From Saccharothrix obliqua (GTDB taxonomy: Bacteria; Actinomycetota; Actinomycetes; Mycobacteriales; Pseudonocardiaceae): a stretch of DNA of 64,000 nucleotides. The position numbers and the translations under genes were made by a program. The stretch is from the NCBI RefSeq assembly GCF_019375475.1, contig NZ_JAHXGQ010000011.1, forward strand, positions 241,683 through 305,682, in the 5' to 3' direction. The notes beneath the pieces were generated by a model. It was not told the DNA's origin. It worked only from the letters and a program-made list of their open reading frames with translations, and did not search any database. Positions 34,994 to 43,279 of the stretch are shown here, in pieces. How positions within the stretch are numbered: position 1 is the stretch's first letter; every line of letters begins with the position of its first letter.

Positions 34994-35401
34994 ATGTTGA
35001 CGTGGAACGGAGATACCGCCTTGGCTACGGCGGAAGTCGCGAAGGCGATCGAGGTCTTCGCGTCCGGGTGGAACGAACACGACATCGTCCGGCATTTCTC
35101 GGTGTTCGCCGAGGATGCGGATTTCGTGGACGTCGTGGGACGGCGGCTGCGTGGTCGGGAGGCGATGTTCGCCGACCAGTCCGCGCGGCACGCGCAGCGG
35201 TTCGCCGAAAGTTCGGTCCGCACCCTCGACCTGGACATCAAATTACTGCGCCAGGATGTCGCGCTGGCGCACTACAACTGGGAGATGACCGGTGACCGCG
35301 AGGGCGCCGGCGTGCGCCGCGGCATCTTCACATTCGTCTTGTGCCGGGAGGCCGGGCAATGGCTGGTGGTCGCGGCGCACAACACCGAGTCGGTCGTTTG
35401 A
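34994..35401 (+). CDS. SnoaL-like / SgcJ-EcaC-type NTF2-fold protein
   Basis: ATG 34994 gives 135 residues. The pattern of an amphipathic helix (ATAEVAKAIEVFASGWNEHDI), then DADFVDVVGRRLRGREAM and four strands ending in REAGQWLVVAAHNTESVV, matches small DUF4440/SgcJ-type NTF2-like proteins. These act as isomerases, cyclases, accessory proteins or ligand carriers in secondary-metabolite pathways. No catalytic dyad can be assigned. It is the first gene of the five-gene halogenation block, 23 nt before the IDO-like gene. Confidence 0.7.
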   Translation: MLTWNGDTALATAEVAKAIEVFASGWNEHDIVRHFSVFAEDADFVDVVGRRLRGREAMFADQSARHAQRFAESSVRTLDLDIKLLRQDVALAHYNWEMTGDREGAGVRRGIFTFVLCREAGQWLVVAAHNTESVV

Positions 35402-35424
35402 CGACAGCCTCCACCGGGGGAACA

Positions 35425-36867
35425 GTGCGTGAATTTCAGGTGATCACTCGTCCGATGTCCGATGAGCGTGAAACGGTGCCGCTGTCCGCGGTGGCGCCGG
35501 AGGTCGCGCAGGCGGCGGAGCCGGTGCTCGGCGCCCGCCCGCTGGAGGTGCCGCTGCTGGTCCTGGCGGACACCCGGCGCTCGGCCGCGGTGCTCGCGCT
35601 GGCGCCGCCCGAGGGCGTCCTGCCCGATTACGAGGCCCTGGGGCCGCTGGCCTCGACCGCGTCGCTGGCCTCGACCGAAACGGGATTCCTCCAGGACAGC
35701 CCGCCGGTGTTCCGGTTCGACGGCCCGCTGGGCCTGATCGCGGACGTGTGCCGCGTGGCGGGCGCCGAGATCGTGCGGCACGACCGGGACGCGTTCCGGT
35801 CCTGGTTCAAGACCCAGGCCGGGCGGTTCCCGCCGGTCGCGGAGCTGTGGCGGGAAGCGCGGCGGTTGTCGCCCGACGACCTCGAAGCGCTGCTGGTCCC
35901 GTTGATCTACCTCAACCACATGTGGCGGCAGGGCAACCCGGAGGACGAACCCGTCGTCGGGCCCAGCGCGATGCCGGAACCGCTGCACGAGCTGCTGGTG
36001 CTCGTCGCCGACGAGGTCGGGGCGGTACCGCGGTTCAGCCAGATCGTGATGACGATGATGGCCTGGCAGCTCGACGGCGTGGCCGAGCGGGAGCCGGTCA
36101 CCTACCGGGAACTGGTGTCGCTAGACCGGATGCGCCACCCGTTCTGGCTCAACAACGACAACCAGAGCGAACTGGACCTCTACCGCTCGTTCTACGCGGT
36201 GGAAGCGTTCGGCGCCCCGTTGTACGGGTGGGGCGCGTACGCGCTGGAATGCGCGGCGAACGACGACCAGGCCGGCGGCACGCTCGCGCTGACCATGGTC
36301 CGGGCGACGCTGCGCAACGTGTACACGTACACGAAAATGCTGATCCCGCGCATCGACGCGCACCAGTTCCGCCGGTTGCAGGTCACCTTCGGCTGGGTCG
36401 GCGACGAGGTGAACGGGGTCGCGTCCGGTTACCAGTTGCCGTTCATGCTGATGCTCGACGCGTTGTTCCACGTGAACTACCGGCACGACGGCGTGGTGGC
36501 CGCGCGGGCGAACAACCTGCGATTCGTGCCGGAGCACTGGAAGAGCTACTTCCGCATGATCTACAACCGGCAGCCCGCGTTGAAGTCCTGGGTGCACGAG
36601 AGCGGCAACGAGGACCTGGCCGCCGCCTATGTCGGCTGCGTCGAGCTGTTCGGCCTTTTCCGGCAGATGCACCGGCACCTGGGTGGCCAGGTGATCAAGG
36701 GCGGCACGACCACCGGGCGCATCTTCGCCGACGCGAAGGACAACTACGAGAAGTTCATGGCGGAAATGGGCGCGCTCGTCGCGGACACCAACGCGACCGG
36801 CGATCTCGCCACACCCGTGCTGCCGGACAGCCCGGCCGCCGCGGCCAGTCGCGGCGAACGACGATGA
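35425..36867 (+). CDS. IDO-family (indoleamine 2,3-dioxygenase-like) heme protein
   Basis: GTG 35425 follows GGGGG at good spacing and yields 480 residues. From memory of animal IDO, several segments line up: EALLVPLIYLNHMWRQG, LLVLVADEVGAVPRFSQIV, NVYTYTKMLIPRIDAHQFRRL, VPEHWKSYFRMIYNRQPALK, LAAAYVGCVELFGLFRQMH and a late GGTTTG loop where IDO has its GTGG loop. His416 would be the proximal heme ligand. The protein is somewhat longer than typical IDO. Enzymes of this superfamily oxygenate tryptophan or indoles, and PrnB in pyrrolnitrin synthesis is a relative. Its stop overlaps a 2Fe-2S ferredoxin gene, suggesting an electron-supplied reaction. The substrate may be halogenated tryptophan. 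Confidence 0.6.
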   Translation: MREFQVITRPMSDERETVPLSAVAPEVAQAAEPVLGARPLEVPLLVLADTRRSAAVLALAPPEGVLPDYEALGPLASTASLASTETGFLQDSPPVFRFDGPLGLIADVCRVAGAEIVRHDRDAFRSWFKTQAGRFPPVAELWREARRLSPDDLEALLVPLIYLNHMWRQGNPEDEPVVGPSAMPEPLHELLVLVADEVGAVPRFSQIVMTMMAWQLDGVAEREPVTYRELVSLDRMRHPFWLNNDNQSELDLYRSFYAVEAFGAPLYGWGAYALECAANDDQAGGTLALTMVRATLRNVYTYTKMLIPRIDAHQFRRLQVTFGWVGDEVNGVASGYQLPFMLMLDALFHVNYRHDGVVAARANNLRFVPEHWKSYFRMIYNRQPALKSWVHESGNEDLAAAYVGCVELFGLFRQMHRHLGGQVIKGGTTTGRIFADAKDNYEKFMAEMGALVADTNATGDLATPVLPDSPAAAASRGERR

Positions 36868-37139
36868 CCGAGGTGACCATCGCCGGTGTGCCCTTCGAGG
36901 TCCCGGCGGGTACCACCCTGCAACAGCTGTGCGACACCCATTCGACCCCCGTCGTGTTCGGCTGCCGCGCCGCGCAATGCGGCGCGTGCGTCATCCGGGT
37001 GACATCGGGCAAAGAACACCTCAGCCCGCCCGGCGACGACGAGATGAACGTCCTCGACGTGCTCGGCGTGGATCTCGACCACCGCCTGGCCTGCCAATGC
37101 ACCGTGTTCGGCGATGTCTCGCTGGAAGTCGCCGAATAA
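36864..37139 (+). CDS. Plant/adrenodoxin-type 2Fe-2S ferredoxin
   Basis: ATG 36864 overlaps the preceding stop. The 91-residue protein has the cluster-binding cysteines C34, C39, C42 and C77 in GCRAAQCGACVI and LACQC, the standard CX4CX2C...C arrangement, plus an extra Cys79. The rest shows the beta-grasp pattern. It transfers single electrons in the cytoplasm. Position between the IDO-like heme gene and the halogenase suggests it serves the heme protein; halogenases use free FADH2 instead. Confidence 0.85.
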   Translation: MTEVTIAGVPFEVPAGTTLQQLCDTHSTPVVFGCRAAQCGACVIRVTSGKEHLSPPGDDEMNVLDVLGVDLDHRLACQCTVFGDVSLEVAE

Positions 37140-37174
37140 CGCGCCCGCGCTCCCGTGGACCGGAGGCACTTCCC

Positions 37175-38737
37175 ATGACCTTGCGCAATCCCGACCGCGT
37201 CGTGATCGTCGGCGGTGGTACGGCCGGTTGGATGACCGCGTCGTACCTCAAGGCCGCGTTCGGCGACCGCATCGACATCACGCTGGTGGAATCCGACTCG
37301 ATCGGCACGATCGGCGTCGGCGAGGCCACCTTCAGCGACATCCGGCACTTCTTCCAGTTCCTGGGGTTGAAGGAGGAGGACTGGATGCCGGCGTGCAACG
37401 CGACCTACAAGCTCGCCGTGCGGTTCGAGAACTGGCGGCGGCCGGGCCACCACTTCTACCACCCGTTCGAGCAGATCAAGTCGGTCGGCGGGTTCCCGCT
37501 CACCGACTGGTGGCTCCAGAACGGCCCGACCGACCGGTTCGACAAGGACTGCTTCGTCATCGCCTCGCTGTGCGACGCCGGCCGCAGCCCGCGCCGCCTG
37601 GACGGGACGCTGTTCGAGGCGGAGCAGTTCGCCGAGGCCGAGAGCACGGCCCTGTTCACCATGTCCGAGCACCAGGGCCGCACGCAGTTCCCCTACGCCT
37701 ACCACTTCGAGGCGGCGTTGCTGGCCAAGTACCTCACCAGCTACTCGGTGGAGCGCGGCGTGCGGCACGTGGTGGACCGGGTCGTGGACGTGAAGCTGGA
37801 CGAGCGCGGCTGGATCGACCACGTGGTGACCGAGAAGAACGGCGACCTGCACGGCGACCTGTTCGTGGACTGCACCGGTTTCCGCGGGATGCTCCTGAAC
37901 AAGGCGCTTGAGGTCCCGTTCGTGTCCTATCAGGACACCCTGCCCAACGACAGCGCGGTGGCTTTGCAGGTGCCGCTGGACATGGAGAAGCGCGGCATCC
38001 GGCCGTGCACCACCGCGACGGCGCAGGACGCGGGCTGGATCTGGACGATCCCGCTGTTCGGCCGGGTCGGCACCGGCTACGTCTACGCCAAGGACTACCT
38101 CTCGCCGGAGGAGGCCGAGCGCACGCTGCGCGAGTTCGTCGGTCCCGAGGCGGCCGAGGTGGAGGCCAACCACATCCGGATGCGGATCGGGCGCAGCGCC
38201 GAGTCGTGGCGGAACAACTGCGTGGCGGTCGGGCTCGCCAGCGGGTTCGTGGAACCGCTGGAGTCCACCGGGATCTTCTTCATCCACCACGCCATCGAGC
38301 AGTTGGTGAAGCACTTCCCGGCGGCGGACTGGCACCCCCAGCTGCGCGAGCGGTACAACTCCGCCGTGGCCAACGTCATGGACGGCGTGCGGGAGTTCCT
38401 GGTGCTGCACTACAAGGGCGCCGCGCGCGACGACACGCAGTATTGGAAGGACACCAAGACGCGGGCCATCCCGGACTCGCTGGCCGAGCGGATCGAGCAG
38501 TGGCAGGTGCAGCAGCCCGACTCGGAGAACGTGTTCCCGTACTACCACGGGTTGCCGCCGTACTCGTACATGTGCATCCTGCTCGGTGCCGGCGCGATCC
38601 CGATGCGACCCTCGCCCGCGCTGGCGCTGGCCGACGACAGCGCCGCGCAGGCGGAGTTCGCCTCGATCCGGGCGACCGCGCAGCGGCTCGTGGAGACCCT
38701 GCCCAGCCAGCACGAGTATTTCTCCCGGATGCGCTGA
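37175..38737 (+). CDS. FADH2-dependent tryptophan halogenase, most like tryptophan 5-halogenase (PyrH type)
   Basis: The 520-residue protein has both diagnostic motifs: GGGTAGW at residues 13-19 for FAD and WIWTIP at 288-293. The catalytic Lys79 sits in NATYKLAVRFENW, as in PrnA and PyrH. Long stretches (MTASYLKAAFGDRID, GEATFS.RHFF, VEPLESTGIFFIHHAIEQLVK) resemble PyrH as I remember it more than PrnA/RebH, and the length fits the 5-halogenase group (about 510 versus 530-540). It would chlorinate free tryptophan via HOCl and a lysine chloramine. Regiochemistry is inferred. The flavin reductase gene follows after 7 nt. Confidence 0.9.
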   Translation: MTLRNPDRVVIVGGGTAGWMTASYLKAAFGDRIDITLVESDSIGTIGVGEATFSDIRHFFQFLGLKEEDWMPACNATYKLAVRFENWRRPGHHFYHPFEQIKSVGGFPLTDWWLQNGPTDRFDKDCFVIASLCDAGRSPRRLDGTLFEAEQFAEAESTALFTMSEHQGRTQFPYAYHFEAALLAKYLTSYSVERGVRHVVDRVVDVKLDERGWIDHVVTEKNGDLHGDLFVDCTGFRGMLLNKALEVPFVSYQDTLPNDSAVALQVPLDMEKRGIRPCTTATAQDAGWIWTIPLFGRVGTGYVYAKDYLSPEEAERTLREFVGPEAAEVEANHIRMRIGRSAESWRNNCVAVGLASGFVEPLESTGIFFIHHAIEQLVKHFPAADWHPQLRERYNSAVANVMDGVREFLVLHYKGAARDDTQYWKDTKTRAIPDSLAERIEQWQVQQPDSENVFPYYHGLPPYSYMCILLGAGAIPMRPSPALALADDSAAQAEFASIRATAQRLVETLPSQHEYFSRMR

Positions 38738-38744
38738 GGCCGCC

Positions 38745-39290
38745 ATGACCGACGCGATGACCGAACCCGACCTGGCGGACGGGTTCCGGTCGATGATGCG
38801 GGGTTTCCCGACCGGTGTGGCGGTGGTGACGACGACCGACGACGACGGCAGGCCGCGTGGCATGACGTGCTCGTCGCTGTGCGCCGTCACCATGGCGCCG
38901 CCGACCCTGCTGGTCTGCCTGCGTGCCGCGAGCCCGACGCTCGCGGCCGTCCAGCGGCACGGCGCGTTCGCGGTGAACCTGCTGGACGACGCGGCCGGTC
39001 CGGTGGCGGAGCTGTTCGCCTTCACCGCCGGTGAGCGCTTCGACCGGGTCGAGTGGCGGAGCGACGAGTGGGCCGCCGGTCCGCACCTGCACCGCGACAC
39101 GCACGCGGTGGCGGACTGCCGCATCTCGCGCACCGTCCCGGCCGGCGGCCACGTCGTCGTGCTCGGCGAGGTCACCCGGATCACCACCCGGACCGACCGC
39201 ACCCCGCTGGTGTACGCCGACCGCAGCTACCGCCGCTGGCCGGTCCCGCTGGGGCCGGCACCGCTCCCGCGCGGCTCCAGCGCGACCTGA
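38745..39290 (+). CDS. Flavin reductase (supplies FADH2 to the halogenase)
   Basis: ATG 38745 gives 181 residues. The split-barrel flavin reductase pattern is clear: FRSMMRGFPTGVAVVTT, GMTCSSLCAVTMAPPTLLVC, AFAVNLLDD, and VVLGEVTRI near the C-terminus. HpaC/PrnF-like enzymes reduce free FAD with NAD(P)H. The gene lies directly after the halogenase, the standard pairing. It ends the operon at a strong bidirectional hairpin. It could also supply the acyl-CoA-dehydrogenase-type hydroxylase encoded at 54350. Confidence 0.9.
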   Translation: MTDAMTEPDLADGFRSMMRGFPTGVAVVTTTDDDGRPRGMTCSSLCAVTMAPPTLLVCLRAASPTLAAVQRHGAFAVNLLDDAAGPVAELFAFTAGERFDRVEWRSDEWAAGPHLHRDTHAVADCRISRTVPAGGHVVVLGEVTRITTRTDRTPLVYADRSYRRWPVPLGPAPLPRGSSAT

Positions 39291-39296
39291 GGCCGC

Positions 39297-39332
39297 GGCC
39301 GGCTCACCGCGCTCGACCGCGGTGAGCCGGCC
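39297..39332. terminator. Strong bidirectional terminator hairpin
   Basis: A perfect 15-bp stem (39297-39311 with 39318-39332; arm GGCCGGCTCACCGCG) encloses a 6-nt loop between the flavin reductase stop and the end of the convergent secreted-protein gene. It marks the right boundary of the halogenation operon. Confidence 0.8.
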
Positions 39333-39337
39333 GAGCA

Positions 39338-39901
39338 CTACCCGGTGAACGTGTAGTGCCGGTCCGCGGCCACCGCCGCGAGCTGGAACGGGTTGTCCTG
39401 CACGCCGCCCTGCGCCCAGACCACCTCGCCGTTCGGGCGGAAGTTCGTCGCCGTCCTGATGCCGAACTGGTCCAGTTCGTGGAGGACGATCAGGCCGCCC
39501 CGGTGGTCGCCGACCGTGCCGGTGCACCGGACGTGCTCGCAGAGCTGCTCGGGCGAGGCGTCGTACCGGCCGGGAGCGTGGACCTGCGTGATGATCATGA
39601 CCTTCCGGTCGCCGTAGGTGAACTTGACCCGGTTGTTCATGTACTGCAAACCGTCGAACAAGTTGCCGGCCTCATGGCCCCACAGGCTCGGCGTGATCTC
39701 CTGCGCACCGGGGAAGATCCACCGGTAGGTCCGCTGCTGGTGCGCGGAGAACCTCTCCGCCTGCTGTTCCAGCTCCGCCTTGGTCTTGTAGACCGGCGTG
39801 ATGTCCGTCGGCGGCCACGGGAAGCTCGTCTGGGCGGACGCCGTGCCCGTGAGAGCGACGAGTGCCACGGCTGCCAGGGCAGCCGCCAGTAACTTGCGCA
39901 T
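39338..39901 (-). CDS. Secreted protein of unknown function, 187 aa
   Basis: ATG 39901 starts MRKLLAAALAAVALVALTG with a TASAQ junction, a clear signal peptide. The mature region has blocks TYRWIFPGAQEITPSLWGHE and FTYGDRKVMIITQVHAPGRYD, two Cys six residues apart (CEHVRC) and ends DRHYTFTG. I do not recognise the family. It converges with the halogenase operon and is probably unrelated to the biosynthetic genes. Confidence 0.65.
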   Translation of the reverse strand: MRKLLAAALAAVALVALTGTASAQTSFPWPPTDITPVYKTKAELEQQAERFSAHQQRTYRWIFPGAQEITPSLWGHEAGNLFDGLQYMNNRVKFTYGDRKVMIITQVHAPGRYDASPEQLCEHVRCTGTVGDHRGGLIVLHELDQFGIRTATNFRPNGEVVWAQGGVQDNPFQLAAVAADRHYTFTG

Positions 39902-40046
39902 GTTTCCCCCATGGTGGGTGTTGGGCTCGCACAGACAAGACGCCGCTGGATCATGATCTGTTGCACCTGGTGCTGAAGAGGACACTCCCTGTCCGCTTTG
40001 CCTGCGACCGTGGTCGTGTCATGCAGTTCCACGCAGGGAGCGACCT

Positions 40047-41138
40047 TTGTCCGCCAGTACGCTGAGCACCCGGGCGCTCAACCGCGCGACGCTCGCCCGG
40101 CAGTTCCTCCTCGACCGCGCCGACGTGCCGGTGCTCGACGCCGTGGCGCACCTGGGCGGCCTCCAGGCGCAGGAACCGCAGGAACCCTTCACCGGGCTGT
40201 GGTCACGGCTGCGGGCGTTCGACCCGGCCGCGCTCGACGAGCTGCTGATCGGGCGGCGCGTGGTGCGGACGCACCTCATGCGGCGGACGATCCACCTCGT
40301 CACCGCGGACGACGCCGTGGCCTGGCGCGCACGCCACGACGCCATGCTGCGGCAACGCGTGCTCGGCGTCTACCGCCGCGAGCTCGCCGGGGTGGACCTG
40401 GCCGAACTCGCCGCGGCGGCGCAGGAGGTGCTGGCCGACGAGGAGCCGCGCTCGATGGCGGAGGTGGGCCGCGCCCTCGCGGCGCGCTGGCCCGCCACCG
40501 GACCGCGGCCGCTGGGTGAGATGGTGGCCGCCGCGCTCGTCCCGATGGTGCAGCTGCCGCCACGCGGGTTGTGGCGGGCCAAGGGTGGGGTGCGCATGGT
40601 GCGGCTCTCCTCGTGGCTGGGGCGCCCGATCGACCCGCTCGTGGACGGCGTCGACGTGGTGGGCGCGGCGCTGGCGCGGCGTTACCTGGCCGCGTTCGGG
40701 CCCGCGGCGGTGGCCGACCTGCGTGCCTGGTGCGGTCTCGCCGGGCTGCCGGGCGCGGTGGCCGCGATCCGCGGGGAGCTGGTGTCCTTCCGCGACGAGC
40801 ACGGGCGGGAGCTGGTCGACCTCCCCGGTGCGCCGCGGCCCGACCCCGACACGCCCGCCCCGGTGCGGTTCCTGCCCGCGTTCGACAACGCGGTCCTCGG
40901 CTACGACGACCGGAGCCGGATCATCGACCACGCCCACCGGGGGTTGTCGGTCGCGGGTGCGCGGGTCGTGCTGGTCGACGGTCGCGTCGCCGCTACGTGG
41001 ACCGTCGCGGACGACGTCGTGGTGGTCACGCCTTTGCGCGACTTCACCGGGACCGAGCGGGCGGGTGTCGCCGAAGAGGGACATGCGGTGGCGTCGTTCC
41101 TGACCGGCGGTCATGGGGTGCGGGTCGAAGCGTCGTGA
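40047..41138 (+). CDS. Winged-helix HTH_42 / AlkZ-like putative DNA glycosylase
   Basis: The start is TTG 40047, supported by an upstream GGGAG. The 363-residue protein has the HTH_42 layout: ALNRATLARQFLLDRADVPV, then LGGLQAQEPQEPFTGLWSRL, RTHLMRRTIHLVTADDAVAW, and the C-terminal FLPAFDNAVLGYDDRSRII. AlkZ-family glycosylases use a QxQ or QxD pair; here Q40-A-Q42 is intact. Known relatives protect producers from DNA-alkylating metabolites or repair crosslinks. The gene sits between the halogenase block and the terpenoid block, so self-resistance is possible, but HTH_42 proteins also occur outside clusters. Confidence 0.75.
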   Translation: MSASTLSTRALNRATLARQFLLDRADVPVLDAVAHLGGLQAQEPQEPFTGLWSRLRAFDPAALDELLIGRRVVRTHLMRRTIHLVTADDAVAWRARHDAMLRQRVLGVYRRELAGVDLAELAAAAQEVLADEEPRSMAEVGRALAARWPATGPRPLGEMVAAALVPMVQLPPRGLWRAKGGVRMVRLSSWLGRPIDPLVDGVDVVGAALARRYLAAFGPAAVADLRAWCGLAGLPGAVAAIRGELVSFRDEHGRELVDLPGAPRPDPDTPAPVRFLPAFDNAVLGYDDRSRIIDHAHRGLSVAGARVVLVDGRVAATWTVADDVVVVTPLRDFTGTERAGVAEEGHAVASFLTGGHGVRVEAS

Positions 41139-41467
41139 TGTCCCGCGCGCGGTCCGCGACGTCTCCCCGGGAAGGGGTGTCGCACGAGCGGGTGGGTGGC
41201 GGTGCGTCGTGGATGCGGAGCGGTGGAATCGGCCCCCGGCAAGGAGGACTGTCGGGCGCAGTGGTGTGGTCGGACACGCCGCGTGTTTGGACCGATCGGC
41301 ACGGGGTGACTGTCCACTCGACACGCCGACACGTTCGGGTGGTGGTGGGTGGCCAGGACTCGTGCCGACCACGGGTGGCGGTTAGCTTCGAAGGGCCCAG
41401 TCGAGGGCGGGCTCGGGGGGACCTGCGCAGGCAGGCTCCGGCCGGGTGTCGACGAAGCACATAGGGG
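41139..41467. other. 329-bp intergenic region
   Basis: No gene, hairpin or repeat stood out here. It must contain the promoter of the small secreted protein at 41468; no good -35/-10 pair was recognised. Confidence 0.5.
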
Positions 41468-41971
41468 ATGGTCATGAACTTCATGCCGTGGTACCGCCGT
41501 GCTGCCGTGGGAATCGCGGCGCTCGGGTTCGTACCGCTCACCGTGTCGGTCGCGCCCGCGTCGGCGAGTCAACCCGCGGAGCAGCACTGCGTGCTGGACC
41601 TGACGACCGGGGCGAGCGCGTGCGGGCCCACGGCGGAGCAGGCCGAGCAGCAGGCCATGGTCAAGCCGCGGCTGGTGCTCGTCGCCGTGCTGTACGACCA
41701 AGTCGACTACGAGGGCTCGACCCTCACCATCAAGGGCAACAAGCCGTGCACGGCCGCGTACGACCCGCCCGACTACTGGCTCGTCGACCTGGGGTTCCTC
41801 GGGTTCGACAACCGCGCCGAGTCGCTGAGGACCGCGAACCAGTGCGAGGTGCAGCTGTTCGACGACGTCGACCTCAGCGGTCCGCGCAGCCCGTGGATCA
41901 TCCGGTCACGCGACCTGCGCACCGTCGGGGACGGCTGGAGCAACCGCGCCAGTTCGATCGCGATCTCGTGA
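41468..41971 (+). CDS. Small secreted protein, I36/beta-gamma-crystallin-like
   Basis: The start is ATG 41468 or 41474. Residues 1-34 form a signal peptide with an ASASQP junction. The mature protein starts PAEQHCVLDLTTGASACG, then has the crystallin-like turn LYDQVDYEGSTLTIKG, four Cys and a C-terminal DGWSNRASSIAIS, which is typical of actinobacterial peptidase-inhibitor I36 / crystallin-like secreted proteins. It is unrelated in strand and type to the flanking biosynthetic genes and may be a bystander. Confidence 0.65.
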   Translation: MVMNFMPWYRRAAVGIAALGFVPLTVSVAPASASQPAEQHCVLDLTTGASACGPTAEQAEQQAMVKPRLVLVAVLYDQVDYEGSTLTIKGNKPCTAAYDPPDYWLVDLGFLGFDNRAESLRTANQCEVQLFDDVDLSGPRSPWIIRSRDLRTVGDGWSNRASSIAIS

Positions 41972-42031
41972 GCCGTCAGGGCGGTGCTGAAGGCCGTCGC
42001 CGCCGCGAAACTCCCCGGGAGCCCGCCTGAT

Positions 42032-43279
42032 TCAGGCGTCGACCTCCGGCACCCGGGCCAGGGCGACCAGGCCGAGCAACCCGACGGCGGTCAGCGCGCC
42101 GAAGAACAACCGGTACCCGCCCAGCGGGATCAGGGCGGTCGCGAGCAGCGGCACGAAGGACTGCGGCAGGGAGTTGGCCAGGTCGACCAGCGCCAGGTCC
42201 CGGCCCGCGTCGGCGGGGTTCGGCAGGACCCGGACGCACATCGCGAAGTTCACCGCCAGGAACGTGCCGAAACCGACGGCCTGCACCGCGATCGAGACCA
42301 TGACGAGGCCGAGCGCCGGCGCGAACACGACGCCGAGCGTGCCCACCGCCGTGATCACGGCCGCCACCGCGACGAACGGCTTCTGCCGCCGCCACCGGTC
42401 CGACAGGTAGCCCGCCAGCAGACCGCTCACGGCTTGCACGGCCGCTGACAGCAGCACGACCCGCAGCAGCGTCGTGCCGATCTCCGCCGGTGACAGCCCG
42501 AACCTCTCCGTCAGGTACACGGCGGTGAACGTGACCGTGGCGATGGCGCAGTTGCACAGGAACCGCACCAGCCACGCCCACGCGAACGCCGGGTGCGCGC
42601 GAGCGTCCACGCGGAAGCTGCGCAGCAGGCCGCGGACGTCGAGCGGTTCGGTGGCGCGTTCGGCCGGGGTGTCGCGCACCAGCAGCGCCCCGAGCACGCC
42701 GGCCGCCGCGGACGCGCCCGCCAGGACGAGCCACTGCGTCGCCGACCCGGCCGGCACCAGGTTCACCAGGGTCATGCCGATCACCGGACCCAGCAGGGAC
42801 GGCAGGCCCGAGATGCCGGCGACCCGACCCCGCCGGGCCGGGTCGACCTGGTCGGCGAACAACGCGTCGGTGGCGACGGCCTGGAAGTTGAACAGCGCCT
42901 GCACCGCCGTCCACATCAGCACCACCTGCCAGACCTCGGTGGCCAGGCCGAGCACGGCCAGCGCCGCGCCGCCGGTGAGCGCGCCGAACAGCAGCCACGT
43001 CCGCCGCTTGCCCAACCGCGCGGTGGTGGCGTCGCTGATCCGGCCGGTGATCGGGTTGAGCGCCATGGCCACCACCGCGCCGACACCGGTCACGAGCCCG
43101 AACGCCACCGCCGCGCCCGCGCCGTCGAGCAGCGCGGTGAGGCGGATGGTCAGCAGGAGTTGCAGCGGCACGGCGATCGCCATGACGATGCCCGTCCGCG
43201 ACACGAGCAACCCGGGCACCAGCCGCCGCAACGACGTGGCGACCGGCGCGGGTGGTGTCCGCAACGCCTGCCCGGCCAT
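42032..43279 (-). CDS. MFS transporter
   Basis: ATG 43279 overlaps the prenyl-synthase stop. The 415-residue protein has about twelve membrane segments. The loop NPITGRISDATTARLGKRRTW between helices 2 and 3 carries an MFS-type signature, and RRGRVAGISGLPSLLGPVIG resembles helix 5. It resembles GPH/MFS exporters of natural products. It is the last gene of the leftward terpenoid operon, so export of the product or an intermediate is likely. The predicted substrate is inferred from context only. Confidence 0.85.
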   Translation of the reverse strand: MAGQALRTPPAPVATSLRRLVPGLLVSRTGIVMAIAVPLQLLLTIRLTALLDGAGAAVAFGLVTGVGAVVAMALNPITGRISDATTARLGKRRTWLLFGALTGGAALAVLGLATEVWQVVLMWTAVQALFNFQAVATDALFADQVDPARRGRVAGISGLPSLLGPVIGMTLVNLVPAGSATQWLVLAGASAAAGVLGALLVRDTPAERATEPLDVRGLLRSFRVDARAHPAFAWAWLVRFLCNCAIATVTFTAVYLTERFGLSPAEIGTTLLRVVLLSAAVQAVSGLLAGYLSDRWRRQKPFVAVAAVITAVGTLGVVFAPALGLVMVSIAVQAVGFGTFLAVNFAMCVRVLPNPADAGRDLALVDLANSLPQSFVPLLATALIPLGGYRLFFGALTAVGLLGLVALARVPEVDA

